The notes: generated from the letters alone by a model not told the origin. 64,000 bases of DNA from Allomuricauda sp. F6463D (GCF_023015965.1 NZ_JALKAN010000003.1:62001-126000), one strand, 5' to 3'. Shown: positions 1 to 10,289, numbered from the stretch's first letter. Numbers and translations: made by a program.

Positions 1-1
1 T

Positions 2-1147
2 GCTATTGCTGCCGTTGGAATGTTGGCCAACACAGGTATCCAGCTTGCGGTTGATGCCTACGGACCTATTTCAGATAATGCTGGTGGTATTGCAGAAATG
101 GCAGAACTTCCAAGTGAAGTTCGTGATAGAACAGATAAACTGGATGCTGTTGGTAACACTACCGCTGCTATAGGTAAAGGGTTTGCGATTGCATCTGCAG
201 CGCTAACTGCATTGGCTCTTTTTGCTGCATTTATGAAAACAGCAGGTGTTAAATCCATTGATGTTTCCCAACCTGATATTATGGCGGGACTCTTGGTAGG
301 AGGAATGCTGCCTTTTGTTTTCTCTGCACTTTCCATGAATGCCGTGGGTAGAGCTGCCATGTCCATGATTGAAGAAGTGCGCCGTCAGTTTAAAGATATT
401 CCAGAATTGAAAGCCGCTTTGGCCGTTATGCGTAAATATGATTCGGACCTTACCAATGCCAGTAAAGAAGATATGGAGATTTTTGAAGCTGCCGATGGTA
501 AAGCGGAATATCAAAAATGCGTGGCAATTTCCACTCAGGCATCCATTAAAGAAATGGTGTTTCCGGGATTATTGGCGATTGCTGTTCCTGTTGCCGTAGG
601 TTTTATCGGTGGAGCTGAAATGTTAGGAGGACTTTTGGCGGGGGTGACCACTGCTGGGGTACTTATGGCCATTTTTCAGTCCAATGCAGGTGGAGCATGG
701 GACAACGCAAAAAAAACTATAGAAAGTGAAGGACGTAAAGGAAGCGATGCACATAAAGCAGCTGTTGTTGGTGATACGGTCGGTGACCCTTTTAAGGATA
801 CTTCTGGTCCTTCTTTAAATATTTTGCTTAAATTGATGTCTGTTGTTGCTTTAGTGATTGCACCTAGCTTAGTAAGTCTTGCCCCTGCAGATGAGGTTAG
901 TATGATGAAAGAAGATGGTACTATGATCACCATAACCGAAGACGGGATGAAAGAAACCAAAGCAGTAGAGAAACAAATTCGGGTAGAAGTTAGTAATACA
1001 GAAGATGGCGCTTACAAAGCCATGGTTACTTCAAGTACCAATACCAATGGAGAAGTGGTAGAAGAAACCAAGGAGTTTACTGCCGATACCAAAGAAGAAC
1101 TAGAGAAAATGATTCAAGAATATAAGAGTGCTGAGGCAAAGAATTAG
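2..1147 (+). CDS. hppA: Membrane-bound K+-dependent pyrophosphatase, C-terminal part (5' end outside window)
   Basis: The reading frame is open from base 2, so the true start lies upstream. The protein is the C-terminal part of the ion-pumping pyrophosphatase family, which couples PPi hydrolysis to H+ or Na+ export in the inner membrane. Seen here: the family blocks [19 protein letters not shown] and GGAWDNAKK, the motif [19 protein letters not shown], and several hydrophobic helices. The motif [10 protein letters not shown] carries Ala where K+-independent enzymes have Lys, which by family knowledge indicates a K+-dependent enzyme. H+ versus Na+ specificity is set upstream and cannot be read. 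After the last helix there is a hydrophilic, Glu/Lys-rich tail of about 85 residues that the core family does not need. A perfect hairpin terminator follows the stop codon. Confidence 0.95.
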   Translation, partial: AIAAVGMLANTGIQLAVDAYGPISDNAGGIAEMAELPSEVRDRTDKLDAVGNTTAAIGKGFAIASAALTALALFAAFMKTAGVKSIDVSQPDIMAGLLVGGMLPFVFSALSMNAVGRAAMSMIEEVRRQFKDIPELKAALAVMRKYDSDLTNASKEDMEIFEAADGKAEYQKCVAISTQASIKEMVFPGLLAIAVPVAVGFIGGAEMLGGLLAGVTTAGVLMAIFQSNAGGAWDNAKKTIESEGRKGSDAHKAAVVGDTVGDPFKDTSGPSLNILLKLMSVVALVIAPSLVSLAPADEVSMMKEDGTMITITEDGMKETKAVEKQIRVEVSNTEDGAYKAMVTSSTNTNGEVVEETKEFTADTKEELEKMIQEYKSAEAKN

Positions 1148-1169
1148 CTCTCGCTTTTAGGTAAAGCTG

Positions 1170-1199
1170 AAAAAACCACGCCATTGGCGTGGTTTTTTT
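1170..1199. terminator. Bidirectional intrinsic terminator between hppA and tonB
   Basis: A perfect 13-bp stem (A-run plus CCACGCC / GGCGTGG plus T-run) with a 3-base loop sits between two convergent genes. A-tract and T-tract flank the stem, so it can terminate both strands. Confidence 0.9.
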
Positions 1200-1230
1200 A
1201 TGCTGTAATATCGAGAGAAATCGAGAGGAA

Positions 1231-1947
1231 TTAATTCAATTTAAAAGTAATTGGAATGGAGTAGGGGACTTTTACTGCCGTTCCCCGTTGTTTGCCAGGT
1301 TGTAATTTAGGTAATTTAGAAATGATTCTAGCAGCTTCTTTTTCCAAACTTTCATGGGGACCACGAAGTTTTATATCGCCAATGTTACCATCTTTTTGTA
1401 CGGTAAAGACAACACTTACTCTTCCTTGTAGACCCATTTCCTGTGCAACTTCTGGATAACGGAAATTTTTGCGGATATGCTTTAGTATCATTTCTTGAAA
1501 ACAGGCTTTTTTCTCTTTTTCCGAGGTCTCATTTTCACAACCTGGAAAAACGGGAGCATTTTCTATAAGCATAAAAGGTACTTCGTCAGGGATGTCGTTG
1601 TCTGCAACTTCAATACTTTCAATAGGGGTAATCTCAGTATCTTGATTAGGCTCAGAAGATGCTATTACTGTTTCAATAATATCTTTTTCATCTTCCACAA
1701 CATCAATCACCGGCGGTGTTTTAATTTTAGGTTTAGGAGGTTCAGGTATCTTTAATTTAAGAAAAGGTGTCTCTTCCTCCAGTTCATCTTGTACTTTTAG
1801 ATTACCAACATCCCAAGCATTAGCTTGGTAGTAGGTTTTCCATTCCAAAGCCAAATAGGCCAAGAAAAGCATTAAGGTCATCCCTACAAAAAAGAAGAGC
1901 AGACTATTTCGTTTTACATCAAGTTTTGGATTTTTTTTTGGTTCCAT
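1231..1947 (-). CDS. tonB: Energy transducer TonB
   Basis: TonB-family protein of 238 residues that would carry proton-motive energy from ExbBD to outer-membrane receptors. A single N-terminal membrane anchor (about residues 15-33) is followed by an acidic, proline-rich stretch (PEPPKPKIKTPP) that spans the periplasm. The C-terminal TonB domain contains RYPEVAQEMGLQGRV and VVFTVQKDGNI. The start MEPKKNPK at 1947 is preferred because it puts a short basic segment before the anchor; an in-frame extension of 20 codons lies upstream but looks unlikely. No exbB or exbD is adjacent. It may serve the two receptor genes in this window, but that is inference. It converges on hppA across the shared terminator. 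Confidence 0.9.
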   Translation of the reverse strand: MEPKKNPKLDVKRNSLLFFFVGMTLMLFLAYLALEWKTYYQANAWDVGNLKVQDELEEETPFLKLKIPEPPKPKIKTPPVIDVVEDEKDIIETVIASSEPNQDTEITPIESIEVADNDIPDEVPFMLIENAPVFPGCENETSEKEKKACFQEMILKHIRKNFRYPEVAQEMGLQGRVSVVFTVQKDGNIGDIKLRGPHESLEKEAARIISKLPKLQPGKQRGTAVKVPYSIPITFKLN

Positions 1948-2178
1948 AATTTTCAAATTTAGGTCCATAAGGACTCGGTTAATGAATATGGGAAAAGTCC
2001 CAATCACAAACTAGTTTGAAAATCAATCAATTAAAAAGAGTAATGAGGGAACGGTTGCTTTGAATGAGGGAACTAGAAAATAGGCTTAGTTTTGTATAAA
2101 CTAAACCTGTAAAGTGTTTGTTGAAAAAGGATGAAATCTATAAAAAGTCTGAAATAAAAAAGGTTTTCTCTTTTTTAA

Positions 2179-2796
2179 CTATTCAAACAATCCGTGTATT
2201 TCGCCGTCAATCCTGTTGATTACTTCACCCAAATCTTCGGGTTCGTCCACAAAATTAAGATTGTCCACGTCAAGAATGAGCAGCTTTCCTTTTTCGTAAG
2301 TGTTTACCCAAGCCTCATAACGTTCATTTAAACGACTTAGGTAATCAATGGAAATGGAATTTTCGTAATCGCGACCACGTTTATGAATTTGATTCACCAA
2401 GTTAGGAATGGTACTGCGCAAATAAATCAAAAGGTCAGGCGGTTGTACCAATGTTTCCATTAATTCAAAGAGCCCTTTATAGTTTTCAAAATCACGATTG
2501 GTCATCAACCCCATAGCATGTAGGTTGGGGGCAAAAATATGGGCGTCCTCATAAATGGTTCTATCTTGTATCACACTTTTGCCGCTTTCCCTGATTTTCA
2601 AAATCTGACGATACCTGCTGTTCAAAAAATAAATCTGAAGATTAAAACTCCAGCGTTCCATCTGAGTGTAGAAATCATCTAAGTAAGGGTTGTCCACTAC
2701 ATCTTCAAAATGAGCATCCCACTTATAGTGCTTTGACAATAATTTGGTTAAAGTGGTCTTTCCGGCACCAATATTTCCGGCTACTGCGATATGCAT
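2179..2796 (-). CDS. Deoxynucleoside kinase
   Basis: Cytosolic salvage kinase of 205 residues that phosphorylates deoxynucleosides with a nucleoside triphosphate. The P-loop GNIGAGKTT lies at residues 7-15. The substrate-site motif ERWSFNLQIYFLNSRY is in the first half, and the catalytic DRTIYEDAHIFA block (DRS/T-x-x-E-D type) is present. The Arg-rich lid region (KRGRDYENSI) follows. Length is normal for the dNK family. Which deoxynucleosides it prefers cannot be read from sequence. It is a single gene, divergent from the GLPGLI gene, with about 230 bases to the tonB start. Confidence 0.9.
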   Translation of the reverse strand: MHIAVAGNIGAGKTTLTKLLSKHYKWDAHFEDVVDNPYLDDFYTQMERWSFNLQIYFLNSRYRQILKIRESGKSVIQDRTIYEDAHIFAPNLHAMGLMTNRDFENYKGLFELMETLVQPPDLLIYLRSTIPNLVNQIHKRGRDYENSISIDYLSRLNERYEAWVNTYEKGKLLILDVDNLNFVDEPEDLGEVINRIDGEIHGLFE

Positions 2797-2992
2797 ATGT
2801 CAGTGTTTAAAATTGATGAATAGGTTTTTTCTGCAACACCTGCGGCACAATATACAAAGTTAATAGGCATCATTGAAAACTTTTGGACGAAGGGGGATAT
2901 TTCTTAAATAAATCTTAAATTAAAATATTTTACTGGTGTTGATTAAACCATTCTGCGATATTGGGGTCAAATCCACAAACTTGACCCAAACC

Positions 2993-3901
2993 ATGATAAA
3001 AAAGACACTGTTTTTTACCATTTTTTTGATACTTCCTTTGGTTTATGGCTATTCCCAGAGTTTTGTAGGTAAGGCCATTTATCAAAGTAAAACTTCGATT
3101 CAAGGTGATTTTGGACCTCCGGATATGCCAGAGGCTCGAAAACAGGAGATGATGGAACGAATGAAAAAGGCAATGGAGAAAACATTCGAGTTGACTTTTG
3201 ATCGTTCAGCCTCTATTTATATAGAAGATGAAAAATTGGAAGCACCATCCGTTGATCAAGGTGGAAGAGGACGCCGGTTTGGTATGTTCTCTTCTGGTGG
3301 CGGCACCTACTATAAAAACATACAGGAACAAGCTTATGCCAATCAAGTGGAAACCTTTGGCAAGAAATTTTTGATAAAGGATAGTCTACAGCAATTGAAC
3401 TGGCAACTTACATCAGAAACAAAAAAAATAGGCAACTATATATCTTACAAAGCAACAGCTATAAGGGCGATAGATTCGACTTCTATTGAAAACCTAAGGG
3501 GTATGATGCGACCTCCCAGAAGAAATAATTCTCAATCAGAGAATACGGAAAAGGAAAAGGATACGGTTAAAAATAGTTCCTTATTGTCGCGTATTGAAGC
3601 TCCAAAAGAACAAACCATTACTGCATGGTTTACACCCGATATTCCTGTGGGTCAGGGGCCTGGTTCTTATTGGGGACTTCCCGGCTTAATATTGGAAGTG
3701 AATGACGGTCGCACAGCTATCTTATGTACAAAGATAATCCTCAATCCTGATGAAAAAAATGAAATAGAAGAACCCAAAAGAGGAAAAGAGGTAAATCAGG
3801 CTGAATACAACGAAATATTGGCAGAGAAAATAAAGGAAATGTCAGAAAGATTTAGGAACGGACGAAGAGGTGGGGGTTTAGGTCCAAGAGGTAGACCATA
3901 A
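2993..3901 (+). CDS. GLPGLI family protein, exported
   Basis: Bacteroidetes-specific exported protein of about 302 residues. The start MIKKTLFF is chosen because it begins a clean signal peptide ending near YGYSQS; an ORF extension of 19 codons upstream lacks signal character. The family signature GLPGLILEVNDG is visible in the C-terminal half, after a SYWGLP turn. A glycine/arginine-rich stretch (GGRGRRFGMFSSGGG) and a basic C-terminus (NGRRGGGLGPRGRP) are unusual additions. Biochemical function of GLPGLI proteins is unknown. The next gene, 17 bases downstream, encodes a TonB-dependent receptor-like protein; this pairing suggests the two act together at the outer membrane. Confidence 0.85.
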   Translation: MIKKTLFFTIFLILPLVYGYSQSFVGKAIYQSKTSIQGDFGPPDMPEARKQEMMERMKKAMEKTFELTFDRSASIYIEDEKLEAPSVDQGGRGRRFGMFSSGGGTYYKNIQEQAYANQVETFGKKFLIKDSLQQLNWQLTSETKKIGNYISYKATAIRAIDSTSIENLRGMMRPPRRNNSQSENTEKEKDTVKNSSLLSRIEAPKEQTITAWFTPDIPVGQGPGSYWGLPGLILEVNDGRTAILCTKIILNPDEKNEIEEPKRGKEVNQAEYNEILAEKIKEMSERFRNGRRGGGLGPRGRP

Positions 3902-3918
3902 TTTTTTTAGGATAGTTG

Positions 3919-6597
3919 ATGAATAAAATTTTTCAGGCACTTTTGTTACTGCTGGTAACATCTGCTACGGCTCAAAAGGTCACAGTTACGGGAATGGTGA
4001 CCGATTCCCTTAATAACCCATTGGATGTTGCAAACGTTGTTGCAGTGAACCAAGAAAACCAAGCATTGGACGGTTTTGGGATAACCAATGATAAAGGACA
4101 GTATAAATTAAACCTAAAGGCTAACTCCGATTATATTTTAAAAGTTAGCTACCTTGGATTCAGTCCTGCGGAGGTTCCATTAAAAACTGAAGAAACCGAT
4201 GTTGTTCTTGATGTAGTACTTTATGAGCAGGCCGAGAGTCTGGATGAAGTTGAAGTGGTTTATGAAATACCAATAACCATACAGGGTGATACCATTGTTT
4301 ATAATACGGATTCTTTTGTTTCTGGGACGGAAAGGAAGTTGGCAGATGTATTAGAAAAATTGCCAGGAATTGAGGTTAGTGATGAAGGTGAGATACAGGT
4401 GGAAGGTAAAACGGTGACCAAGGTTATGGTTGAAGGAGAGGAATTTTTTGACGGGGATTCCAAACTAGCCTCCAAAAATATTCCGGCCAATGCACTTAGT
4501 AAGGTGGAGGTGTTGCGCAATTATTCCGAAGTTTCCCAATTGGGCGGTGTCACCAATAATGAGGACAATGTAGCCCTGAATATTAAACTAAAAGAAGGCA
4601 AAAAGAAATTTTGGTTTGGTGAAATTACCGGAGGTCTGGGTCTGGATGAAAGGTATATTGCCCATCCAAAGCTTTTTTATTACTCACCCGATTTTAGCGT
4701 AAACATATTGACAGACCTTAACAATATTGGTGAGGTGGCCTTTTCCTCACGCGATTATTGGAATTTTACAGGCGGGTTTCGCAGTGCCACCCGAAGCATA
4801 GTGGGAACATCCTTCACCACAAGCTCCAGCAGCCAAGGAATTACTACAGCGCAGAACAACCGGGCGAAATCCGTTGCGACGAAGTTTGGGGCAGTAAATT
4901 TCACTTACAAACCAACCGAAGCGTGGCGCTTGAGCGGTTATGGAATTTATTCCTATAACAATACGCTAATGCAGACAACAGCAAGCAAAACATTTATTTC
5001 CAGTGGAGAAACAGAATTTTCGGAAACCAACACCGATCAAACATCAAAGTTGGGTCTGCTAAAACTGGAATCTTCCTATAAACCAAATGAAAGGTTGCAA
5101 TGGGATTATCAAATCCAAACAAGATTGTCGGATGAGGACCAATATGCAAATACCTTGTCGGTTTCGGATATAACAGATGAAATTGGTCAAAACAATGCAC
5201 AAAAGCCAACAGCAGTTACACAGAACACTAACTTGTACTATACATTGAACCCCAACCATATATTTGCTTTTGAGGGACAATATGAATACGCGGATGAAGA
5301 CCCATTCTATAATGCGGTACGATCCGAACAGCCGTTCGAAGGCCTTATTCCTTTAGACTCTGATCAATCCGATTATGATATTAACCAGAGACAGTATACC
5401 CAAACGAATAGGTTGGATGCCAAGCTCGATTATTTTTGGGTAACGGGTGCAAAGAGCAATATAAATTTCACATTGGGAACCACTCAATCTAGCCAGCGGT
5501 TCAATTCTTCCATATTTCAAGTATTGGACTCGGGGAATGATCTCACATTTAATGAAGAGGAATTGAACAATGATGTTCAATTTAATTTTTCCGATATGTA
5601 CTTTGGATTTCACTATAAATGGATATTGGGCAAGTTTACTTTCAATCCGGGGTTTCATGTACATAATTATGTGGCTACCAATTCACAGCTCAATACGGAA
5701 ACAAAAGATGAGCTGACCAACTTGGTTCCTGATTTATTTATAAATTTTCAGTTAAAACAATCCGAAAGCATCAGGTTTAATTATAACATAACCCGGAACT
5801 TTACCGATATAAACAATTTGGCTGAAGGTTACATTTTTAATAATTATAACTCGCTATATCAAGGTAACCGTGATTTGGAGAGTGCACTATATCATAATGT
5901 GTCCCTAAATTATTTTAGTTTTAATATGTTTAATCTCCAGAACATATTTGCAAGGTTCAATTATAGTAAACGGATTGATGCCTTTAAAGGCAATACCAGT
6001 ATTGAGGGAATCAACCAAGTACGTAGCACCATCAATTCAAATTTGGAGGACGAAACATTTAGTGGGTCCGGAAGTTTCCAACGTACATTTGGTAGAATAA
6101 AGGTGAAGACCAATGCCTCGTTGTCACTTTCTAGTACCTATAATATTGTAAATGAATTGCCTCAGAACTCCAAGTCGGTAACCCAAAGTTATACTGCATC
6201 CGTTGGTAGTAGTTTTACCAATGCACCGAATTTGGAATTGGGTCTTAGATATTCCATTAATGATTATAATAATGGTGACACCAGTACGACCTACTACACC
6301 AATAGACCATTTGCCAAGTTTGATGCCGCTTTTTTAAAGAATTTCCTCTTTTTGTTGGACTATGACCACTACATATATACCGACAAAGAGGGAACCATAG
6401 ATAATCGCTATGGATTTTTGGATGCGAGTTTATCGTATCATAAAAGCGATAGTAAGTGGGAATATAGTCTAGAGGCAACCAATTTGACCAATAATTCCAC
6501 TTTAGACCAAAACTCCAATAATGATTTTTATTTCAGTACTTCAAATTATGTGGTGCAACCAAGGTATGTGGTTTTAAAGGTGAAATATGAATTATGA
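3919..6597 (+). CDS. TonB-dependent receptor-like outer-membrane beta-barrel protein
   Basis: Outer-membrane protein of 892 residues. A signal peptide (about residues 1-19, ending TSATAQ) is followed by a carboxypeptidase-regulatory-like beta-sandwich (about 20-105), a plug-like domain (ADVLEKLPGIEVSDEGEIQVEG, VMVEGEEFFDGD) and a long barrel rich in alternating aromatic and polar residues. It ends with an aromatic-type barrel strand (VVLKVKYEL). This is the large outer-membrane beta-barrel family often associated with GLPGLI proteins. The substrate is unknown. ATG at 3919 is taken as start; a TTG at 3916 directly precedes it. It is probably co-transcribed with the GLPGLI gene. Confidence 0.88.
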   Translation: MNKIFQALLLLLVTSATAQKVTVTGMVTDSLNNPLDVANVVAVNQENQALDGFGITNDKGQYKLNLKANSDYILKVSYLGFSPAEVPLKTEETDVVLDVVLYEQAESLDEVEVVYEIPITIQGDTIVYNTDSFVSGTERKLADVLEKLPGIEVSDEGEIQVEGKTVTKVMVEGEEFFDGDSKLASKNIPANALSKVEVLRNYSEVSQLGGVTNNEDNVALNIKLKEGKKKFWFGEITGGLGLDERYIAHPKLFYYSPDFSVNILTDLNNIGEVAFSSRDYWNFTGGFRSATRSIVGTSFTTSSSSQGITTAQNNRAKSVATKFGAVNFTYKPTEAWRLSGYGIYSYNNTLMQTTASKTFISSGETEFSETNTDQTSKLGLLKLESSYKPNERLQWDYQIQTRLSDEDQYANTLSVSDITDEIGQNNAQKPTAVTQNTNLYYTLNPNHIFAFEGQYEYADEDPFYNAVRSEQPFEGLIPLDSDQSDYDINQRQYTQTNRLDAKLDYFWVTGAKSNINFTLGTTQSSQRFNSSIFQVLDSGNDLTFNEEELNNDVQFNFSDMYFGFHYKWILGKFTFNPGFHVHNYVATNSQLNTETKDELTNLVPDLFINFQLKQSESIRFNYNITRNFTDINNLAEGYIFNNYNSLYQGNRDLESALYHNVSLNYFSFNMFNLQNIFARFNYSKRIDAFKGNTSIEGINQVRSTINSNLEDETFSGSGSFQRTFGRIKVKTNASLSLSSTYNIVNELPQNSKSVTQSYTASVGSSFTNAPNLELGLRYSINDYNNGDTSTTYYTNRPFAKFDAAFLKNFLFLLDYDHYIYTDKEGTIDNRYGFLDASLSYHKSDSKWEYSLEATNLTNNSTLDQNSNNDFYFSTSNYVVQPRYVVLKVKYEL

Positions 6598-6808
6598 TTT
6601 CTTTTTATATCCAAAATTTTGTTGGTTTTCGGTTTCAACGTACTTTTGTCCATCAAAATGAGGAAAGATTTGACTGATTGCAACCTCTTGTCCTGAATAG
6701 TTTTGGACCATAAAATGCTAAAGCAGTTTACTGAATCTGTGTTCAGTATCTCATCCGAGAAATAAACTCCTTTGGTTTTCTGTTGAATCTTTCCGTTAAA
6801 GGATAACA

Positions 6809-8062
6809 ATGTCATATTTATTTACATCAGAATCTGTTAGTGAAGGTCATCCAGATAAAATTGCAGATCAGATCAGTGATGCCTTGTTGGATAATTTTTT
6901 GGCCTTTGACCCTGAAAGTAAGGTGGCCTGCGAAACTTTGGTGACCACTGGCCAAGTTGTGTTGGCAGGAGAGGTAAGAAGCAATACTTATGTGGATTTA
7001 CAAAGTATAGCGCGTGATGTAATTAACAAGATCGGGTACACCAAAGGCGAATATAAATTCAGTGGCGATTCATGTGGGGTTATTTCATTGATTCATGAAC
7101 AGTCACAGGATATCAACCAAGGAGTTGATCGTGGTTCCAAAGAAGAACAAGGTGCAGGAGATCAAGGAATGATGTTCGGTTATGCAACAACCGAGACCGA
7201 AAATTACATGCCGTTGGCATTGGATATCTCACACAAGATATTGGAAGTGTTGGCCAGTTTGAGAAGAGAGGGAATCAAAATTCCATATCTGCGACCCGAT
7301 GCAAAAGCTCAGGTGACCATAGAATATTCGGATGATAATGTTCCGCAAAGAATAGACACGATTGTTGTCTCTACCCAACATGATGAGTTTGACTCTGACG
7401 AAACCATGTTGGCCAAGATTAAAAACGATATCATCAATATTTTGATTCCGGAAGTAAAAAAAATGTTGCCCGAGAATATTCAGAAATTATTTACGGATAA
7501 CATTAACTACCATATCAACCCAACGGGAAAGTTTGTGATCGGAGGTCCTCATGGCGATGCCGGTCTTACAGGAAGAAAGATTGTGGTGGACACCTATGGA
7601 GGTAAAGGAGCCCATGGTGGTGGGGCATTTAGCGGCAAAGACCCTAGTAAAGTGGACCGAAGTGCGGCCTATGCAGCTCGCCACATGGCCAAAAATTTAG
7701 TGGCAGCAGGTGTTGCTGGGGAAATTTTGGTACAGGTGAGTTACGCCATAGGGGTAGTGGAACCTACATCCATTTTTGTGGATACCTACAAATCAAGCAA
7801 TGTGGATATGACAGATGGGGAAATTGCCAAAATTGCGTCCGAATTGTTCGATATGCGACCTTTCGCCATAGAAGAGCGTTTGAAGCTTAGAAACCCAATT
7901 TATTTGGAAACGGCCGCTTATGGTCATTTGGGCAAAGAACCAAGAACTTTGACCAAAGTGTTTGAGTCTCCCTATAACGGAAGAATTGAGAAAGAGGTGG
8001 AGTTGTTCACATGGGAAAAATTGGATATGGTGGATAAGGTGAAAGAAACCTTTGGTTTGTAA
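6809..8062 (+). CDS. metK: S-adenosylmethionine synthetase
   Basis: Cytosolic enzyme of 417 residues making SAM from ATP and methionine. Family blocks seen: [20 protein letters not shown] at the N-terminus, [12 protein letters not shown], the P-loop-like [14 protein letters not shown], and [16 protein letters not shown]. It contains an insertion of about 25 residues around positions 190-215 compared with the typical 385-residue enzyme. About 210 bases separate it from the upstream receptor gene, with no SAM riboswitch visible there, so it is not obviously under the same control as the two riboswitch units downstream. Its product is their ligand. Confidence 0.97.
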   Translation: MSYLFTSESVSEGHPDKIADQISDALLDNFLAFDPESKVACETLVTTGQVVLAGEVRSNTYVDLQSIARDVINKIGYTKGEYKFSGDSCGVISLIHEQSQDINQGVDRGSKEEQGAGDQGMMFGYATTETENYMPLALDISHKILEVLASLRREGIKIPYLRPDAKAQVTIEYSDDNVPQRIDTIVVSTQHDEFDSDETMLAKIKNDIINILIPEVKKMLPENIQKLFTDNINYHINPTGKFVIGGPHGDAGLTGRKIVVDTYGGKGAHGGGAFSGKDPSKVDRSAAYAARHMAKNLVAAGVAGEILVQVSYAIGVVEPTSIFVDTYKSSNVDMTDGEIAKIASELFDMRPFAIEERLKLRNPIYLETAAYGHLGKEPRTLTKVFESPYNGRIEKEVELFTWEKLDMVDKVKETFGL

Positions 8063-8108
8063 TTCAACCTTAAAGCAGAAGTAGTTTGCTCTCTAAAAGG
8101 TTGGGTTT

Positions 8109-8189
8109 CGTCAACCTGAACCTGATTCAGGTTCTCATAGTGATTCGTATATTAGCTTGATGAGATTTTGAGATGAATTCAGAGTGACG
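8109..8189. repeat. REP-like element with inverted ends
   Basis: The segment begins CGTCAACCTGAA and ends TTCAGAGTGACG; the ends are inverted repeats matching at 10 of 12 positions. An inner palindrome GAACCTGATTCAGGTTC lies at 8117-8133. It sits between metK and the next gene and resembles dispersed extragenic palindromes common in Flavobacteriia genomes. Only one clear copy was found in this window. It could also act as a terminator-like hairpin for metK, although no T-tract follows directly. Confidence 0.5.
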
Positions 8190-8253
8190 CTCTCAATACT
8201 TTTTAGACTCTTTTTTTAATTGGTTTGCTCCATCAATCTTTAGTAGTTTTAGC

Positions 8254-10206
8254 ATGTCAAAAAGTAAATTTATGAGAAGTTCCGTTAGAATTTTGTTCCT
8301 AAGTATTGCAGTGTTGTTTGTAACCGTTAGTTGCAAAAAAACAATAAAGACCGAAACTAAAGCGGTAGACACTTATGTTGCAGACAATTATACTAAGAAA
8401 GAAGTAGATATAGAAATGAGGGATGGGGTAAAACTACACACAACCATTTACGCTCCAAAAGATACATCAAAAGAGTATCCCATCATTATGCAACGTACAC
8501 CCTATAGCTCTAGACCCTATGGAGAGGGAAGTTTTAAGACTAAGATAGGTCCCAACGAGCATTTGATGAAGCAGGGGAACATTATTGTTTACCAAGATGT
8601 AAGGGGAAGGTGGCTCAGCGAAGGACATTATGAAAATATGCGGGCCTACATTCCCAATAAAACATCCGATGATCAAGTGGATGAAAGCTCGGATACCTAC
8701 GACACCATTGAGTGGTTGGTGAATAATGTGGAAAACAACAACGGCAATGTGGGGATTTGGGGTATTTCCTATCCAGGATATTATTCCACATATGCTACGG
8801 TTGATGCGCATCCAGCACTTAAAGCTGCTTCGCCACAAGCCTCTATCGGAGATTTCTTTTTTGACGATTTTCATCACAATGGAGCTTATTTGTTAAGTTA
8901 CTTTAGGGCAACCTCATTATTTGGAACTCCAAGACCAAATGGAGACCAACCTATAGATACGGCATGGTACACACTTCCCGATTTGCCTACAGAGGACCAA
9001 TATCAGTTTTTTTTGGATGTAGGCCCGCTCAAGAATCTGGATTACTTTTTCGAATATGAGACGGCAGACACCCCGACGATGCGTCCCGAAGGCGTCACTG
9101 ATGATTTCTTTTGGAACGAATTAAAGGAACATCCCAATTATGATGAAATGTGGCAGAGCAGGGGATTGATACAACATCTTAAAAATGTAAAGAGCAGCGT
9201 CGCAACCATGGTCGTAGGAGGATGGTTCGATGCAGAAGACTTATACGGTCCATTGGAAACCTATAAAAATATAGAAAAATACAACGAGGATAATTATAAC
9301 ACCATGGTATTCGGTCCATGGGATCACGGAGCTTGGGCAAGGACAAAAGAACGGAACACAGTAGGCAATTACTATTTTGGGGATTCCATTTCCTTGTTCT
9401 TTCAAAAAGAAATTGAGACCAAGTTCTTCAATCATTTTTTAAAGGGCGAAGGTGATAAAAACTCTGGATTACCTGAAGCCTATGTATTTGATACAGGTAA
9501 AAAGGAATGGAAAACATACGATACTTGGCCTCCTGCAAATGCAGAGAAACAGACGATGTATCTTTCCGAAGATCAAGAACTGACAATGGAACCGAAAAGT
9601 ACCACTGGAATACAGTTTATCAGCAATGTAAAAAAACCCGTGCCATATTCCGAGGATGTGAAGACAGTTTTTACTCCAAGAAAATACATGACGGACGATC
9701 AGCGATTTGCTGCTAGACGTTCTGATGTGTTAGTATTTGAAACGGATGTGATGGATGAAGACCTTACCCTTGCAGGCGACATTATGGCGAATTTGAAAGT
9801 GGCCACTACGGGAACGGCCGCAGATTGGATTGTAAAGGTAATCGATGTGCACCCTGCAGATGTTGAGACAAACGAAGAAATGCAAGACCATCTTAAAATG
9901 AGCAACTACCATCTAATGGTGAGGAGCGAAGTGCTCCGTGGTCGATTTAGGAATAGTTTTTCCGAACCAGAACCATTTACGCCAAATAAAAAGACAGATG
10001 TCAACATAAAGCTCCAAGATGTGTTCCATACTATTAAAAAAGGACACAAGTTGCAAATTCAAGTACAAAGTACCTGGTTCCCACTTATAGACTTAAATCC
10101 ACAGACCTATGTGGACAATATTTTTAAGGCAGATGAATCTGACTTTAAAACGCAGACACATACAGTGTTCACCGATTCAGAAATCGAATTTACTGTTTTA
10201 AAGTAA
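8254..10206 (+). CDS. CocE/NonD family hydrolase, lipoprotein
   Basis: Exported alpha/beta hydrolase of 650 residues in the CocE / X-Pro dipeptidyl-peptidase (S15) superfamily. The N-terminus is a lipoprotein signal (hydrophobic core then VTVSC, lipidated Cys27). The nucleophile elbow GISYPGYYS gives Ser172; the acid region GGWFDAEDLYG and the His region FGPWDHGAW complete the expected triad. The C-terminal jelly-roll domain typical of the family follows (about 430-650). Substrates are likely peptides or acyl esters; specificity is unknown. A second CocE-type protein is encoded at 54343-56166 on the other strand. About 190 bases precede it, including the REP-like element. Confidence 0.88.
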   Translation: MSKSKFMRSSVRILFLSIAVLFVTVSCKKTIKTETKAVDTYVADNYTKKEVDIEMRDGVKLHTTIYAPKDTSKEYPIIMQRTPYSSRPYGEGSFKTKIGPNEHLMKQGNIIVYQDVRGRWLSEGHYENMRAYIPNKTSDDQVDESSDTYDTIEWLVNNVENNNGNVGIWGISYPGYYSTYATVDAHPALKAASPQASIGDFFFDDFHHNGAYLLSYFRATSLFGTPRPNGDQPIDTAWYTLPDLPTEDQYQFFLDVGPLKNLDYFFEYETADTPTMRPEGVTDDFFWNELKEHPNYDEMWQSRGLIQHLKNVKSSVATMVVGGWFDAEDLYGPLETYKNIEKYNEDNYNTMVFGPWDHGAWARTKERNTVGNYYFGDSISLFFQKEIETKFFNHFLKGEGDKNSGLPEAYVFDTGKKEWKTYDTWPPANAEKQTMYLSEDQELTMEPKSTTGIQFISNVKKPVPYSEDVKTVFTPRKYMTDDQRFAARRSDVLVFETDVMDEDLTLAGDIMANLKVATTGTAADWIVKVIDVHPADVETNEEMQDHLKMSNYHLMVRSEVLRGRFRNSFSEPEPFTPNKKTDVNIKLQDVFHTIKKGHKLQIQVQSTWFPLIDLNPQTYVDNIFKADESDFKTQTHTVFTDSEIEFTVLK

Positions 10207-10281
10207 AGCGTGTTCAGGGATCTTTGGTGTGGATATCACTAAAATATTCTAAAAGATTAGGAAAATCTGTGATTCCAATTG

Positions 10282-10289
10282 TATATTTG
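10282..10289 (+). promoter_or_regulatory. Candidate -7 box TATATTTG upstream of SAM riboswitch 1
   Basis: TATATTTG matches the Bacteroidetes -7 consensus TAnnTTTG and lies about 30 bases upstream of the riboswitch P1 stem, a sensible distance. No good TTG box was found at the expected spacing, so this is only a partial promoter. Confidence 0.4.

Noticed and set aside
1495-1755. An antisense frame inside tonB
   Set aside because: Its composition simply mirrors the proline/glutamate-rich part of tonB.
6546-6815. An 89-codon minus-strand frame across the metK upstream region
   Set aside because: It overlaps the 3' end of the receptor gene, has no family features, and is a chance frame in AT-rich DNA.
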